This document shows positions 1-12,471 of a stretch of DNA of 64,000 bases, in pieces. This stretch comes from Arthrobotrys musiformis (taxonomy: Eukaryota; Ascomycota; Orbiliomycetes; Orbiliales; Orbiliaceae). The notes under the pieces are model-generated. The model did not search any database, was not told the origin of the DNA, and saw only the letters and a program-made list of their open reading frames with translations. The stretch is from positions 2,170,001 through 2,234,000 of the forward strand of contig JAVHJL010000001.1 in assembly GCA_036971715.1 (NCBI GenBank). The letters run 5' to 3'. Position numbers and translations under genes: made by a program. Position 1 is the stretch's first letter. Each line of letters opens with the position of its first letter.

Positions 1-1433
1 AGGTCTCATTTGTGGGGTCCACTTCGTCAAAAACTCCTCATCAATATCAATAACGATCTCCACAAACGAGGGGGGGTCGTTGAGGATTATACGAGTGGAC
101 ACAGATATAAAACCGGTTATGAGAGGGGAGGGGGCTGGAACTTGAAGCCGAGATAATCAAAAAATCCCGTATCGTATCTCACGATCTCAAAATCGTATCA
201 AGTGATAGTCGGTAGTTAAGTTCACTTCGATACGAAACATACTGCAGATAGTCATCTCGCATGCGTTCTCCACATACGTATATCTGCAACTTGTAATCAA
301 AGAAGAGTGTATCGCATCTCGCCGGTTGTATAGCTTCGTATACCTCTTTCTCCATATTAATTGCGTAATAACAAATATCGAGATTCGTCCATAGACAATG
401 GTGGACCACCCACCCTCGCTCGGATGGCTGGTAAAACCTTAACCACGCGGAAGCCATGAGGTGTAATGCATGCGCACATCGACGGTAGTCCCGCCCCATC
501 TACACCCTCCTCCTCGCTATCTTGATCTCCCTCTTTTGCCTTTCAGCAGGTTTTATGCTGCTAAGCCGCATGAATGTCCCGTTTAGGAATTCAAGGCCGT
601 TTTTGACTTATTGCGAAGTCTTGATACGAAAGTTGATTGATTATCAAAAGAGAATAGCGAGGGAGGAACACTACCGCTATCAACATCCTAGCGTTAGCCC
701 GAAGGCTACCCTTGGAATGCTTGATAAACTGACAACTGGGCGCGCTTGGCGGCTTGGTCTGCAGCGCGACATAGATACCGTCCGATACGTCCATGGATAT
801 CATTTGCCCATATGTATGTATTACACGATGTGGCTGACCTTTTCTCGAACTCCGAGTCTAACCTTTTCGTGAGATCCCTCAGCTTTTCGTTAGTGGAAAG
901 CACCTTAAATCTTTCTTTGGTTCTGCCTGTGCGCCCAGCGATTGTGTTCTGGATGCCTAAACAATTTAGTGGGGAATTTGGCGACAGGCGGGTAGTCCGG
1001 ACCCCACTGCAGATGGGTTGATCCATGTTTTCCCTTCTGATCGTGGGATTCTAGCTTTTTCTTTTCTTTTCCTTTTTGAATTCGATTCCTGTTTTCTTTT
1101 TTTCCCCTGTCTGCGAAAACAGTGTTATCCTAACGTGACATTGCGGCGTCTGCCTATACTTGGTAGTTAACCTTTTCCCACGATAATTGGTTCCTGAGTG
1201 TTTTTCTGGTCAGTTGTTCCATATTTCCAACAACGCAGATTTCCTTTGAGGCCGCCTTGTTGGATTTTTGAAACCATTGTTCGCCAGGAAAATTTTTTCT
1301 CCTCACTTTTTGACGCCGCATGACGGAAATTTCGATGACTGTCGTGAGTCGACACAAACAACAATCCTTTCGCAAATTCAAAGATAAGGGGAAGGGAGGA
1401 AAAGTGGGAAAGAGGTTAAAGCACCTACAAGAT

Positions 1434-1455
1434 GAGGTACATGTACATGTACCTC
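1434..1455. repeat. 22-bp perfect palindrome
   Basis: The 22 bases read identically on both strands and are built from GTACATGTAC-type units flanked by GAGG/CCTC. No gene is recognised next to it. It could form a cruciform or bind a dimeric regulator, but nothing in the sequence shows a function. Confidence 0.8.
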
Positions 1456-2096
1456 GTATCACGTCGGGCTGCCTCAGAAGCCCCGTCCAAGCCATCGATG
1501 TGCACAGGTACATCCAAAAAGCTTCAATCACCATGGTTCAGCAGAAACGACCTACCTGCTTGATCTCTTGGCGGCATGCCAGGGAGTCCTGGCATCGCTT
1601 CTCGGCACCTCGGCAGACAAGCGACGGACCATAAAAAGCACCCTGCGCTTAAAGAAAACACCAAGAGTTTCTTCCAAGCACTTGGTATTCGGAGCCTAAA
1701 AGCCTGATGACGTTCCGTTCGAGTTTTAGCACCGAAGGCAAAGGCTTGCGGATCTTCTCGCTGGGCCAAATGGACACAAGACCCTTTTTTCTTTTCGAAG
1801 AATACGAATTGTTCAACTGGGAAAGGTTCGCATGGTTCACATGAAACCCCCCTTGTATCCGACTGAACTTTGACAGACATGTGGCATTTTTTGGGGAAGG
1901 CGACGTGCGAAATAGCGGGCGTATTTGCTTCCCAATCTGGGCGTTTTTTGTGGTTCATTGGGTTTCCTCCAATCGGAATGGCGAGGTTTCGAATTAAACC
2001 AATTGCTCAAAAAGCAGTTCAGCTTTGGAGAATGCTTTTTTTGGTGGTGAAGGGGGAAACGATTCTCGCTGGAATATCAGGAAGTTCTGCGGGATG

Positions 2097-2100
<4 letters not shown>

Positions 2101-2136
<36 letters not shown>
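2101..2136. repeat. poly-T run of 36
   Basis: An uninterrupted run of 36 T bases lies about 730 bp upstream of the permease start codon. Long homopolymers in fungal intergenic DNA can be retroposon poly-A tails, nucleosome-free promoter tracts or slippage products. No retroelement body is recognised on either side. The exact length is prone to sequencing error. Confidence 0.9.
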
Positions 2137-2632
2137 CAGGTCGGAACGGTCCAGTAACTGCTTTCGATCAAAAACAATCCACAAGACCACCCCCGAACCA
2201 CATATTCTTGGCAGTCGTATTTCCACCTTCGGTTTTCGCGCATAATGCTCATCCACCGAAGGTACCCTCGCCAACCTTCTTGGAATTGTCAGGGAGTCAG
2301 ACGGGTTTGTAGCCACTCACTACAGACTAGTGTAGTATTCTGGAATTCGAAATGTTCCTTGAGAAGAGGGGGGGGTGAGGATGGTGGACGACATAGTACC
2401 ACGAATGTTAGCTTTATGCGATAAGGCAACTATGCGGACCCCAAACTCGATGGCAATTCGCAACGGGACTAGGATGCATCCTGAAGTTTTTTCCTGTCAT
2501 CGGCGACGAGAAGAAACAGGTGTCTACCGAGATTAGGAACCACCAGACTAATCCCAAGACCGCAAAGCTGGTTTAGTGAGGCAACAGATAGGAAGGTGTG
2601 GAGATGGGATCATTCAAACTTCCAGAAGTTCG

Positions 2633-2640
2633 TTTATATA
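2633..2640 (+). promoter_or_regulatory. TATA-like box, permease promoter
   Basis: A TTTATATA motif lies about 228 bp upstream of the permease ATG, in a stretch that turns pyrimidine-rich towards the start codon, as fungal 5' leaders often do. A second AT-rich block (TTATATATATATCC) lies near 2709. Assigning the first as the TATA box is inference from position. Confidence 0.35.
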
Positions 2641-2867
2641 ACGGTGGTCTCGGTCGCTGTCCTTCCCTTCCGTTGCTCAGATATTCTTTTCGATATCCCT
2701 CAGATATACTTATATATATATCCTATCCCTTCACTCCTTCAGTTGTGAAGAATAGGATTTTAGATTCGACAAGCCGCGAATCCCCCCTCTCACCCACTTC
2801 TTCAACTCTTTCTTAATCCAAAGGAAACAGCGCCTCGCCTGCCGCTGTTTGCAATTGCCCAAACAAA

Positions 2868-4733
2868 ATGGCCTCAAAGCCAGATTATGATACGGAGGTG
2901 AAGAGTTCGCCTCCGTCGGCAGAGTTAACCTCAGACGACTACAATGCCAACGTTAGCTTCTGGACGAGAATGGGTGTTACCCCAGAGTCGTTCAAGCCTC
3001 GTACACTGGCGGACAAGCACAACCAGCTCAACCAGACCTTGAAGACAAGACACATGAACATGATTGCCATTGGTATGTCGAACCCTTCTTTTTTCGAATT
3101 TCCACTTGAGAAATCTCGCCAAATCGGTGTCGGTCATAGAAACTAACATTGATGAATAATAGGTGGATCCATTGGTGCTGGTCTCTTCGTCGGTTCCGGT
3201 GGTGCCTTGGCCACCGGTGGTCCCGCTTCCTTGATCATTGATTTCATGATTATCGGTATCATGATTTTCAACGTCGTCTACGCTCTCGGTGAACTCGCTA
3301 TCATGTATCCAGTCTCTGGTGGTTTCTACACTTACTCGTCCCGTTTCGTCGATCCTTCTTGGGGTTTTGCTATGGGGTATGTATTCATGTTGTGTGACGT
3401 TGTCTAAGAGAAATAGTATAAGCGAGCTAACCACCTTTTCGTCGGATATAGTTGGTGCTACTTCGCTCAATGGGCTACAATTCTCCCCTTCGAAATCATC
3501 GTCGCTTCGGAATGTATTCGTTTCTGGCGTGATGACCTAAGTCCGGCCATTTGGTATTCCATGTTCTTGCTCGTCATTGTCCTCGTCAACGTCTTCGGTG
3601 TCCTTGGATACGGTGAAGAAGAATTCTGGACCAGTGTCCTCAAGCTTGCCGCCGTCATCAGTTTCTTGTTCGCCGGTCTCATCTTCGTTTGCGGTGGTGG
3701 TCCATCCAATGGTCAATTCAACGAATACTGGGGAGCCAGAACTTGGTACGATCCAGGTGCATTCAGAAACGGATTCCGAGGTTTCTGTGGTGTCTTCGTC
3801 ACTGCCGCTTTCTCCTTCGCCGGAACTGAGCTCGTCGGTCTCGCCGCCGCTGAGTCCAAGACTCCTCTCAAGTCCCTCCCATCTGCTGTCAAGCAGGTCT
3901 TCTGGCGTATCACCCTCTTCTACATTCTTTCCCTCCTCTTCATCGGTTTCTTGATCCCATCGAACGACCCACAACTCTTCGGTTCCGGAAACTTCATCGA
4001 TACCACTGCCTCCCCTATGGTCCTTGTCGCCAACCGCGCTGGTATTCCCGGATACGCTTCCTTCCTTAACGTTGTCATTCTCGTCTCCGTCGTCTCCATC
4101 GGTAACTCTGGTGTCTTCGGTGCTTCCCGTACCTTGTGCGCCTTGGCTGAACAAGGATACGCCCCCAAGATCTTCGCCTACATTGATCGTGCCGGTCGTC
4201 CACTCCCAGCTACCATCCTCATTATCTCCATGGGTGGTCTCGCCTTCGTCGGTCTCGCTCCACAGGGTGTTGAGATCTTCGACTGGCTCTTGGCTTTGTC
4301 CGGTCTCTCTGCCCTCTTCACCTGGGGTTCCATCTGTCTCTGCCACATCCGTTTCCGTGCCGCCTGGGCTCACCAGGGCCGTACCCTTGACGAAATCCCA
4401 TTCAAGGCCATCTTCGGTGTTACCGGATCCTGGATCGGATTGGCCATCAACGTCATCGTCTTGATCGCTCAGTTCTACGTTGCTTTGTACCCACCACGTG
4501 GTGACGGTAAGCTCAACACCGCTGAGGGTTTCTTCAAGCAGTTCTTGGCTTTCTTCATCACCCTCTTCTTCTGGATTGTTGGATACCTCTGGAAGCGTGA
4601 GGGATGGAGGAGTCTCGACCAGATTGATCTCGATGCCGGTCGTAGGGAGATCGATTGGGAGGAGCACAACAAGGAGTTGGAGAGACGTAAGAACGCTCCC
4701 TTCTGGAAGAGGGTCGGATATATGTTTTCTTAG
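2868..4733 (+). CDS. amino-acid permease (APC superfamily, YAT type)
   Basis: This is a plasma-membrane amino-acid/proton symporter of the fungal AAT/YAT family. Exons are 2868-3072, 3163-3376 and 3452-4733, with GT-AG introns of 90 and 75 bp, giving 566 residues, the usual size for this family. Family features seen are the hydrophilic N-terminus, then RHMNMIAIGGSIGAGLFVGS (TM1 signature), the GELAIMYPVSGGFYTYSSRF block after TM2, a CYFAQWATILPFEIIVAS segment, and FAGTELVGLAAAES in the middle. About twelve hydrophobic segments follow one another, and the C-terminus is short and charged. The start was chosen because the first in-frame ATG (AAAATGGCC) has a good context and the exon joins smoothly to TM1. 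Codons are strongly biased to C-ending, suggesting high expression. Substrate specificity cannot be read from the sequence. Confidence 0.95.
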
Positions 4734-7700
4734 ATGGCATGAATTTTCCTTTTCGAAGTATTTCGGATAGATATATATCCAAAAGAGAGCGAGAGACTTT
4801 TGGGGTCGAGATGATATAAAGCCTCCCCTCAACAAAGATTTCTGTTTTTGAACTCGATCATATCAGCCTGTCTGTTTTTTTTAGTTTCCTTTTTTTTTAT
4901 CACTTTGAGATCCATTAATATATACCTCTTTATAACTTTTTGTTAACGTCTTATCTTTTTACTCTTTTGTAACGGATTTTCTTGTACATACCTATACAGA
5001 TGATTTTATATTCCTTTTTTTATATGATTATCTTTCTCATCATCTTTGACATGCCTTCTTGGGATTTGCGCGTCTTTAGTTCGAAAGGTGATTGCATCTA
5101 CCACCCCTGTAGAAAACCTCCTTGGATTCGAATCCGCTTGCGTGTTGACAATGGCATTTCATATATCAGACATCGATATACTTTGCACTTTAATCGTTCC
5201 ACTTTATCTTTCGCCTCGTAGACGTCATTTGGTCCGGAGTGGTCCTGTGAAACATTAGCGATTTTATCCCGTCATTTGTCTGACATGGGTGGCACGAACC
5301 GGGTTCTCTGAAACAGATGCACAGAAGTTTAAGCGTTTATTCTGGTCTCGGTTTATTCCTAAATTCCGAGACAGTCTGGCTGTAGCTTGGTCTGAGATAG
5401 TAATGATGATGAAGGTATAGTTGCAGTTCTTCAAGTGATATTTGATGGATCGAGTGAACCATGCGGGATTTTGTGGGGTGTTGAGAACTCTGTGGTGTCT
5501 TGAAGGTAGATTGGACTTATATGAATTCCCTGGACTCGTATCCAGAAATGCCGTATAAAGCGGCAGTTCGAATGTTGCTGCGATTGTGGCTGTGAGTTGT
5601 CGGCCCCGTTTAAGACCGACTTTTACCCGGCAGCCAGCCCAAAAGAGGCCTCTTCCCTCTTCTGACTTATAAGTCGGTAGCCAGTAGTCAATTAGTACCG
5701 TCGAAATGGTCAAGCTGTTCGCCGGCCCTTGTTGTGTTTTAACGTTTTATATTAGAATCCATGTTGAATTTCCAACTGGCCTTAAGTTTTTGCTTGCGAC
5801 GTCATATAGAAGCCGATATCGACGATTAATTAGGACCAGGACATAGCACTGATCAAATCCAAGGGCTCGAGGTAGGGATCAGGATCGGTGCATCGCCATT
5901 CGGTCGTTTGATGTGTCATTCATTAAATGCCGGTTGGGAAGGCCATGACGCTTGCCCCGTCGACTCGCTTGACAGCATTCCTAACTTTTGGGATACCTTA
6001 ATGCCCCGGCGACCTGGATACGAGACAAGGGATAAATAAGGCGCGAGAGCCCGACGATGGCATAGAATAGATGTACATGTGCATGCACATCACCACAGGG
6101 GCGAGTAGACGTCTAAAGTCGGATCGATGTTAAAGTTGCGGAGGGTTCAGCCAGAGTGTTCGAACACAGGCTGCAGGGCATAGTTAAATACTGTGCTAGC
6201 AAAGTGAATGCTCCGGATATTGTTTCGATATGGTTCACGAGATAGCGCTATAGCTTCGCATCTGAAGCCTTGATTGGTGTTTGAATAGATGTTGAGCAGT
6301 TCAATACCGCATGAAGGCGACAGATATATCCGTGTCGATACCATAGCAATAACATAGACTACCTCTCTCTGCGCCGGGCGGAAAGGTAACAATACTTTAA
6401 CCCTAAGGAGGGCAAAAAGGTTTTTGAGAGTTGATCCAGCTCTTAAATTGATCCGAGTTCCAAATTGTCGGAATGTTGGATGTCGAAAAGGCCTCATAGG
6501 AGATACCATGATATGCAAAACATCGACCCTGATTTAACCAATTTTTGTATTTTTCGGCATGGAAGTTTTATCTTTCTTTACTGTACTGCGGATACACCGG
6601 ATAAAAAAAAGGATAGAAGTCGAAAGTATCACTTATATTGGGCGCTTAGTCATCGCTCGATGTTTATGTGAAGGATCAGTTCTTCGACTCTGGGCGAGGA
6701 TCTTGGGTTCCTTTTGAATCTTGACGTCGAGACGCACCCCCAACCTTTATAAACCTAAGCACACTTTACAATCCGGTACCGCTCATACCAAGAAAGGCTA
6801 TATTGGGGGTCTCATTTGAAAAGAGAAAAATTTCGGAAATTTTTATGTAAGAATGAACATTGAGGAAAACTTTAGGCTTGCAAAAATAGAATTTTATTTC
6901 ATCATCGGGGGGTCGCTTTAATCCATAAAGGTTCAATTTCAAACAGTTAAGAGAAAAAAAAATATCGAATTTGGAAACGTTATAGCACGTTATGTGTACG
7001 TTTGCCCAGATGCCTAGTGTTCATGTGGAGTCCTTGAGCGGTCTTGAATGGTTTTGAATGGCCTGAATGGCTTTAGGCAGAGCCTTTGGCGGGAAAACGT
7101 GCTCTGTTCCCATGTGTTGTATTCGTCCTTTTGCAACAGTTGACAAGTGTTAGGGCGTTGTTTGACATGGCGTAGGGCGTCCGCGGACAAGAAGCGTCGT
7201 CCGCAGCAGTGCCCAAGACCCTAAGGCCGTTTGACGTTCGAATTTTGGCAGCCTTGGTGTCTTGGGGACAGCCTCAGGAAGGCTCCAATTCTTGGGATTC
7301 TAGCCAGCGACTTTTGACGTAGTGTTATTATGGATCTGTCCTACCTGCTTACATGCGCATATGCTGCATATACGGCGGCCTTATAGTCGGTCATCGGCTG
7401 TATTCACACCCAGCTGTGGAGCAATCTTTGCCCCAAGATCTACCGAGAGCTCTGGATCCCTGGTGGCGACATTTCTGATTGAGCGGAGAAGAAGGTTTTG
7501 GTTTGGCGGTCAGGTTTGAATACGAGTCCCACTCCAAATTCCTATGGTCCCTGTACTGTACGAACCGAGTATGGAGGCTCGTTGGGCCGGGTGGACGAGT
7601 CGCCGACGGCTGAAGAAGGAATGTGGATTGTAACTAATGATTAATACTCCAGCATGTACGGAGCGGAGTAGGCAGCATGCTGGTAATACTTTAGTAGACA

Positions 7701-9111
7701 GCTAAGTCGTCAAACTTGGTTTGCTGTCGATAGGCCACATCGTTGATCCTCGTGGGAAGCCCGTTTTTTATTATTTTGCCTAGCAGAATCCATGGGAATA
7801 TTTCGATCTTGTCCAATTCTATCACATCTCCTCGTGGGTATCCGGATGAGTATTTGTAAGAATTTCGCCTCGCCAGCAGGTGCTATCGAGAACTCGTGTT
7901 TTTGGGCGGAGGAAAGCTTTATTTTGAACCCTGCCGAAAACCCTTGTTTCTGGGCCCGAAGACTCCCTTGCTCTTTTGCTCGATAGTGATCCTGCGCTTT
8001 TGTTCACATTTCGTAAAAAAACGTCCTTGTGATGACATATCCATGGGTTTGACGGGAGTGTATTTTTTGGAGCGGAAAACTTATCTCCTTTATAACGTTA
8101 CTGCCAATTTCTCCCATGACTCGAATGTATTGATGACTTTTGGACTGATTTTTTTCGAGAATTTAGGCTCGCTATCGATATCGATCGATATCGTTTGTTC
8201 CCTTTGCCTTCTGAATGTTCCAGTCGGAACCCACCGCCAAGTGCGGCTGAATTGCAAGACATTGTTGATTGTTAGGCCTGCGCCTAACCCTTGTCTATCA
8301 ATGGATTTTAATGCACGATCTTTTTTGTGGATATTCTCTGATCCCACGGTTTTTTGTACTGTGTATCCACAAATCTCGATTGAGAAAATCAGCGTCAATA
8401 TTGCCTCTCGCATGTGTGATCATGAAGACACAAAAAAGCCTCCTTCATCATGTTGTTATCAAGTGGTGAGGATTTTTTGGAAACATCGGAATCGGGAGCC
8501 ACTAAAAGTCCTTATGCCAATTTCATTTTGATTTTGTTTGGCGGGATCTCACAGAAAAACCAGCACACAAGATGGAGCGATGCGCTAGCCCGGCATGCTA
8601 TCAGGGGTTGAGGACTAACACCAACTTGGAAGCGGATATTTGTAAATTTCAATACAATTGCTCCACGGTCCGGCCAAAGATGCTTTGTGCAGGGCCCCAC
8701 ATGGTGATGAAGGGTGTGTGGTGTGTGGTGTGTGCGAAATGTGCAAAACCCGCACGAAGCCGTATGCAAGTCCATTTCAGCCTGCGGCTCTTCGAGATCC
8801 TCCGTTGTTGCCCCCCTAACAAAATGCATTAGTTAGCAAGCAGCCGCCTGCAATCAAAACAGCCTTTTGGAACCCCCCGAGGTGGAGAGAAAAGGTGCAG
8901 GACTCCGGACTTTATGCCTCTCTTAAGAACTGGTGCCTCCCACATTCCACATTTCTTGATCTTGGCCCCAGGTCTTTGCATTTTCCATCCCATCCCATAG
9001 GGCTCAACAGCGCTTCGGAATTTGTCTTGGTGACTGATTGCAATTCTTTTGGGGGACCGTTGGAACGAACGCCATAAGATAAGACGATTAAACCCCTATA
9101 CATAAAAAAGG
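4734..9111. other. long interval without recognisable gene
   Basis: About 4.4 kb with only short open frames. The first few hundred bases are T-rich and probably hold the permease 3' UTR. Short AT-rich tracts, an 18-bp palindrome at 8176-8193 and a non-ATG open frame at 7896-8531 occur, but no domain, signal peptide or splice pattern was found. The end of the interval should hold the promoter of the pepsin-fold gene. Confidence 0.5.
8176..8193. repeat. 18-bp perfect palindrome
   Basis: CGATATCGATCGATATCG reads the same on both strands. It sits inside the gene-poor interval and has no recognised neighbour. Function is unknown; it may be chance in a sequence rich in CGAT tetramers. Confidence 0.7.
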
Positions 9112-11647
9112 ATGAGGATCTCGACGACTTTGGCGACGACGGCGGCGTGTTTGGCGACAGCGGAGGGATTCAAGTTTCAGCTCCACAGCAGTTTTGGGAG
9201 TCCAGTTGAGGCAGCCGCAGATATAGTCAAACGGGCAACTATCAGCACAACTTTCAAATATGCTGTAAGACGGGCGCTCTTTTTTTTTATTGGAATCGCA
9301 AATGCCATACGAAGAACTTGGATCGCTAACATGTCGCAATTTCACAGGCTCCTCAATTCTCTTACTATGTCGACCTTCTTGTCGGTGAGTCGACTCCTGT
9401 GAGGATTTGTTTTGTGTGTAACGCCAACAAGCACGTTGGAATTTCGGATGGTCTCTTTCCCACAACCACGCGCTCAAACTCGTATCGATAAGCACCCGCC
9501 GCTGGAAATATATCCAAACAAAGGATATTCCTCAGCGCAGGGTGTTTAATGCGGTTAATTTGAGGACATAGGAGCTGAGACTATTCGAATATTCTTGCGG
9601 GCGGCGAACGATAGCATTATTCGAGATTGCAATTTGGAATTCCTAAAATCTAACCGTTGAATCTCTCACAATTAGGATCTGCCCACAGTTTTATCCGACT
9701 AAGATTGAGCTCCGATCCATTTACTTGGTTCCCGGGCCCACTTCCCCGGAGAAACTACTGCGCCGGCCAGACGAATGCGAACTTTGCGCTCTGCGTTCAA
9801 TCCAACTTTTCCGGCACTTGTAAGTTATTCCGTTGCCGTAGATATCTATCTGTCTATATATATATATATATAGAATGACCCATGATATCCTAGCGCAAAC
9901 AAAGACTAACCTAGTTCAATACCCGAATTATAGTTGATCCCTCCACCTCGAGCACCTTCAAGAACCTCACAAGTTCGCTCAATTTGACCTCCTCGGACGC
10001 GAGGTATTACGTACTAGGATACTACGGACAGGATACCCTTCAAATCGGTCAAACAGAGGTTGATAATGTCCCAATCGGTATTGCATATGACTACACCAGA
10101 ACACCGCAGTTGGGCTTGGGCATTGGCGGCTCTGGGTCTACTGAGAAGACTCTTATCCGGACCATGTATGACGAGGATGTTATCAGCGTCCTTGCCTATG
10201 GCCTTTACCTCAATGACTTCGGTACGCACCTGGATCTTTATATATATAAAAGGAAGGTTACTAAACAGGATTACAGACACAAACAGCAGTGAATTGACCA
10301 TTGGTGCCATTGATACCGCAAAGTACGAAGGCAACCTGATCACTTTTGAATCGTCTGCTACTACCACCGTGCAACTTAACTCTCTCGATTATGACGATGG
10401 CAGTGGCAGCGATCCTGAGACTCTTGCCACTAGCTGGAATGCCAATGTCGAGTTCAGTACCGGGTAAGCATACCATACGTCTCCGTTTTTTGGTCTCGCG
10501 GTGCCAGATTGGTAAATTAACGATTTATCGCAATAGTCTTCTATACTTCCCCGACGGCCCTCTGCAAAAGATCGTGGGAGACGTCGAAGCCTATCTCGAC
10601 ACCACCTATGGCGGCTACCTCACAGAATGCAGCTACAGGTACTCCGCCAAATCTCTCATTTTCAACTTCCAAGGCACCACGATCACTGTACCCGCAAAGC
10701 AATGGATCGTCCCAGCCTATACCCTCGGTGGCTACCAAACCACCCTCCGCGGCAGCTCGACACCCGCTTGCATCGTCCTAGTCGACTCCATGGAAAACTA
10801 CAGTCTCGCTGCTAGGCAAGGTTATACCGCTGTCTTCGGCATGCCCTTCGTCAGAGCAACATACATGGTCCACGACTTCTCAAACCAACAGACCAGCTTT
10901 GCTCAAGCCAAATTGAACACCACCGACTCCGAGCTCAAGAGCCTTGGGGCCGACGGTGTCGCTCCATTCGCTACTGTCGTCCCATCTACTACTATGGACC
11001 CCAGCAACATCGCCCCCACAACTACCGAAACCGGTGTCGTAACTGCAGGACCCGGCGGCAACGGCCAAAGCGACGGACAGTCCTCTGGCGGTGGCGGCAA
11101 GAGCACCCCAGTCGGTGCCATTGTCGGTGGTGTAGTAGGTGGTATCGCCGTCATCGCCGCAGCAATCGGTGCATTCTTCTTCTTCCGCAGACGTCAAAAC
11201 CGCGATGCAAACGCAGTTAATGCCGTCCCACCACCACCGCCAATGGAGCAAACCCAGCAGCAAGGACAACCACCAGTCGGTCCTCCGTACGCCGGATACA
11301 CCGATCCAAACGCCGGATATAACCAAGGTTACAACCAATACGGTCAACAGGGCGGTTATAACGAACAATACGGTTTGGCGCCTACTTTGCCGAACAAGGG
11401 ATACGCCCCACCGACTTCTCCTGGTCCCTACCCGCCACCGCAGAGCCCTATGAGCGAGATGGCGGCCACAGAGATGGATCCCCGTCGACACTCTAGTGTC
11501 GTTAGCCCGCTTGATCAAAGCAGGAATCCAAGTCTTGTTAGCCCGCTTGATCCGAGCAGACATCCAAGTGGGGCCGGTGTTACGGAACTACCGTCTCCAG
11601 GAAACCAGCAGATGCCAGTCGAGCTCCCAGGCCATATGCACCAATAG
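9112..11647 (+). CDS. membrane-anchored pepsin-fold protein lacking both catalytic Asp (pseudoprotease)
   Basis: Six exons (9112-9264, 9348-9384, 9676-9819, 9934-10221, 10277-10463, 10537-11647) give 639 residues. An N-terminal signal peptide is followed by a two-lobed aspartic-protease (A1) fold. Seen landmarks are FSYYVDLLVG before the first active-site loop, a FDPSTSSTFKN strand, the flap-like YYVLGYYGQDTLQIG, ISVLAYGLYLND, and LLYFPDGPLQKI after the second active-site loop. At the first DTG site the sequence is LSSDPFTW (Ser75 where Asp is expected); at the second it is FSTGLLYF (Ser268). The 193-residue spacing matches the family, so both aspartates appear replaced. After a Thr/Ser/Gly stretch comes one TM segment (about residues 462-486), an RRR stop-transfer and a cytosolic Pro/Gln/Tyr-rich tail. 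Known families of this shape include yapsin-like GPI or TM proteases; here a binding or sensor role is more likely than proteolysis. The first active-site motif lies just after an intron, so exon choice matters. Intron 3 contains a (TA)9 run at 9855-9872. Confidence 0.85.
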
Positions 11648-12471
11648 GCCATCACAACGGTGAAGCAAAACGAAAATATACAAACCCATACAAAAACTAC
11701 GAAAAAAAACTAAGATACCATGAAATGAAGGAGAGGAAATACCAAAGAAACACGAGGAGGTACAGGGGTGGATCGTAATCTCTTATATCCGGGAACATCA
11801 CTCTACACATTTTCACCATTTCCTAGCCACAGTCTGAATACTTTTTGATTTTCAAACTCCTGTTTCCAATACCTTAACAGCATATGCATCGATGCATTCC
11901 CATTTTCACTTCTTATCGAACAACAAAGACAATCCTTCTAATACAGCCCAATATACCATTTCCCAAACCTCCCCCCGCGGCTGCCAAAATATTCGACTGT
12001 ATATTTTCCTTTTATATAAATTCTTATTTTCTTCGACGTGTCATGTTAGCAGCGGGATCAGAGCGGTTTTTTTTCTTCATCGTTTGACTTTTTCGTTTGA
12101 GATCAATTTTTATGTTACATGCGGATGGAAATTACTTGTAAGGATATTATGCAAATTTTAGATGATTATTTTGACATCCCCCCCGACACAACCAAGTACC
12201 TGGGTACCCCTTAGTACCTTACTTAGTATTTAATACCTACCCAAACAAAGAGCTTGTCAGAAGTCTGCCCGTCGAGATGTCTACTTTGTTGGATTTTGCA
12301 CAAATCAACGCAAAAATACACTCAAATGATCTCAACCTGTGTACCTCATCGGATGCATGGAGCAATGGCCATGCGGCCTTCCACACGGCGGCCATGTATC
12401 ATCGACCGCCTCTAAAAAGACAGTCTAGGCGTATCTATATACCCTTTAATAGGACTTCCTAGCTCCCGAAT
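11648..12471. other. intergenic, no gene recognised
   Basis: This is the 3' flank of the pepsin-fold gene and the promoter of the next gene. It is AT-rich, with a short cluster of GTACC-type repeats around 12195-12240 just upstream of the next start. No coding frame is supported. Confidence 0.5.

Larger units (their letters stand above)
1..2597. other. no gene recognised
   Basis: Several short open frames occur here on both strands, but none has a signal peptide, domain motif or convincing splice pattern. The stretch holds a perfect palindrome at 1434-1455 and a 36-base T run at 2101-2136, listed separately. The last few hundred bases are probably the distal promoter of the permease gene that follows. 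Confidence 0.5.

Noticed and set aside
3537..4835. 432-codon open frame on the minus strand
   Set aside because: It is antisense to the permease last exon. Strong C-ending codon bias of the permease removes stops from this frame, and the protein is an acidic repetitive shadow without motifs.
5118..5135. tRNA B-box-like GGATTCGAATCC
   Set aside because: It is a simple palindrome; no A-box or acceptor stem can be paired around it.
7896..8531. 211-codon open frame on the plus strand
   Set aside because: It begins at GTG rather than ATG, has no domain, signal peptide or splice logic, and its composition resembles the surrounding intergenic DNA.
10880..11563. 227-codon open frame on the minus strand
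   Set aside because: Antisense to the low-complexity tail of the pepsin-fold gene; no start context or domain.
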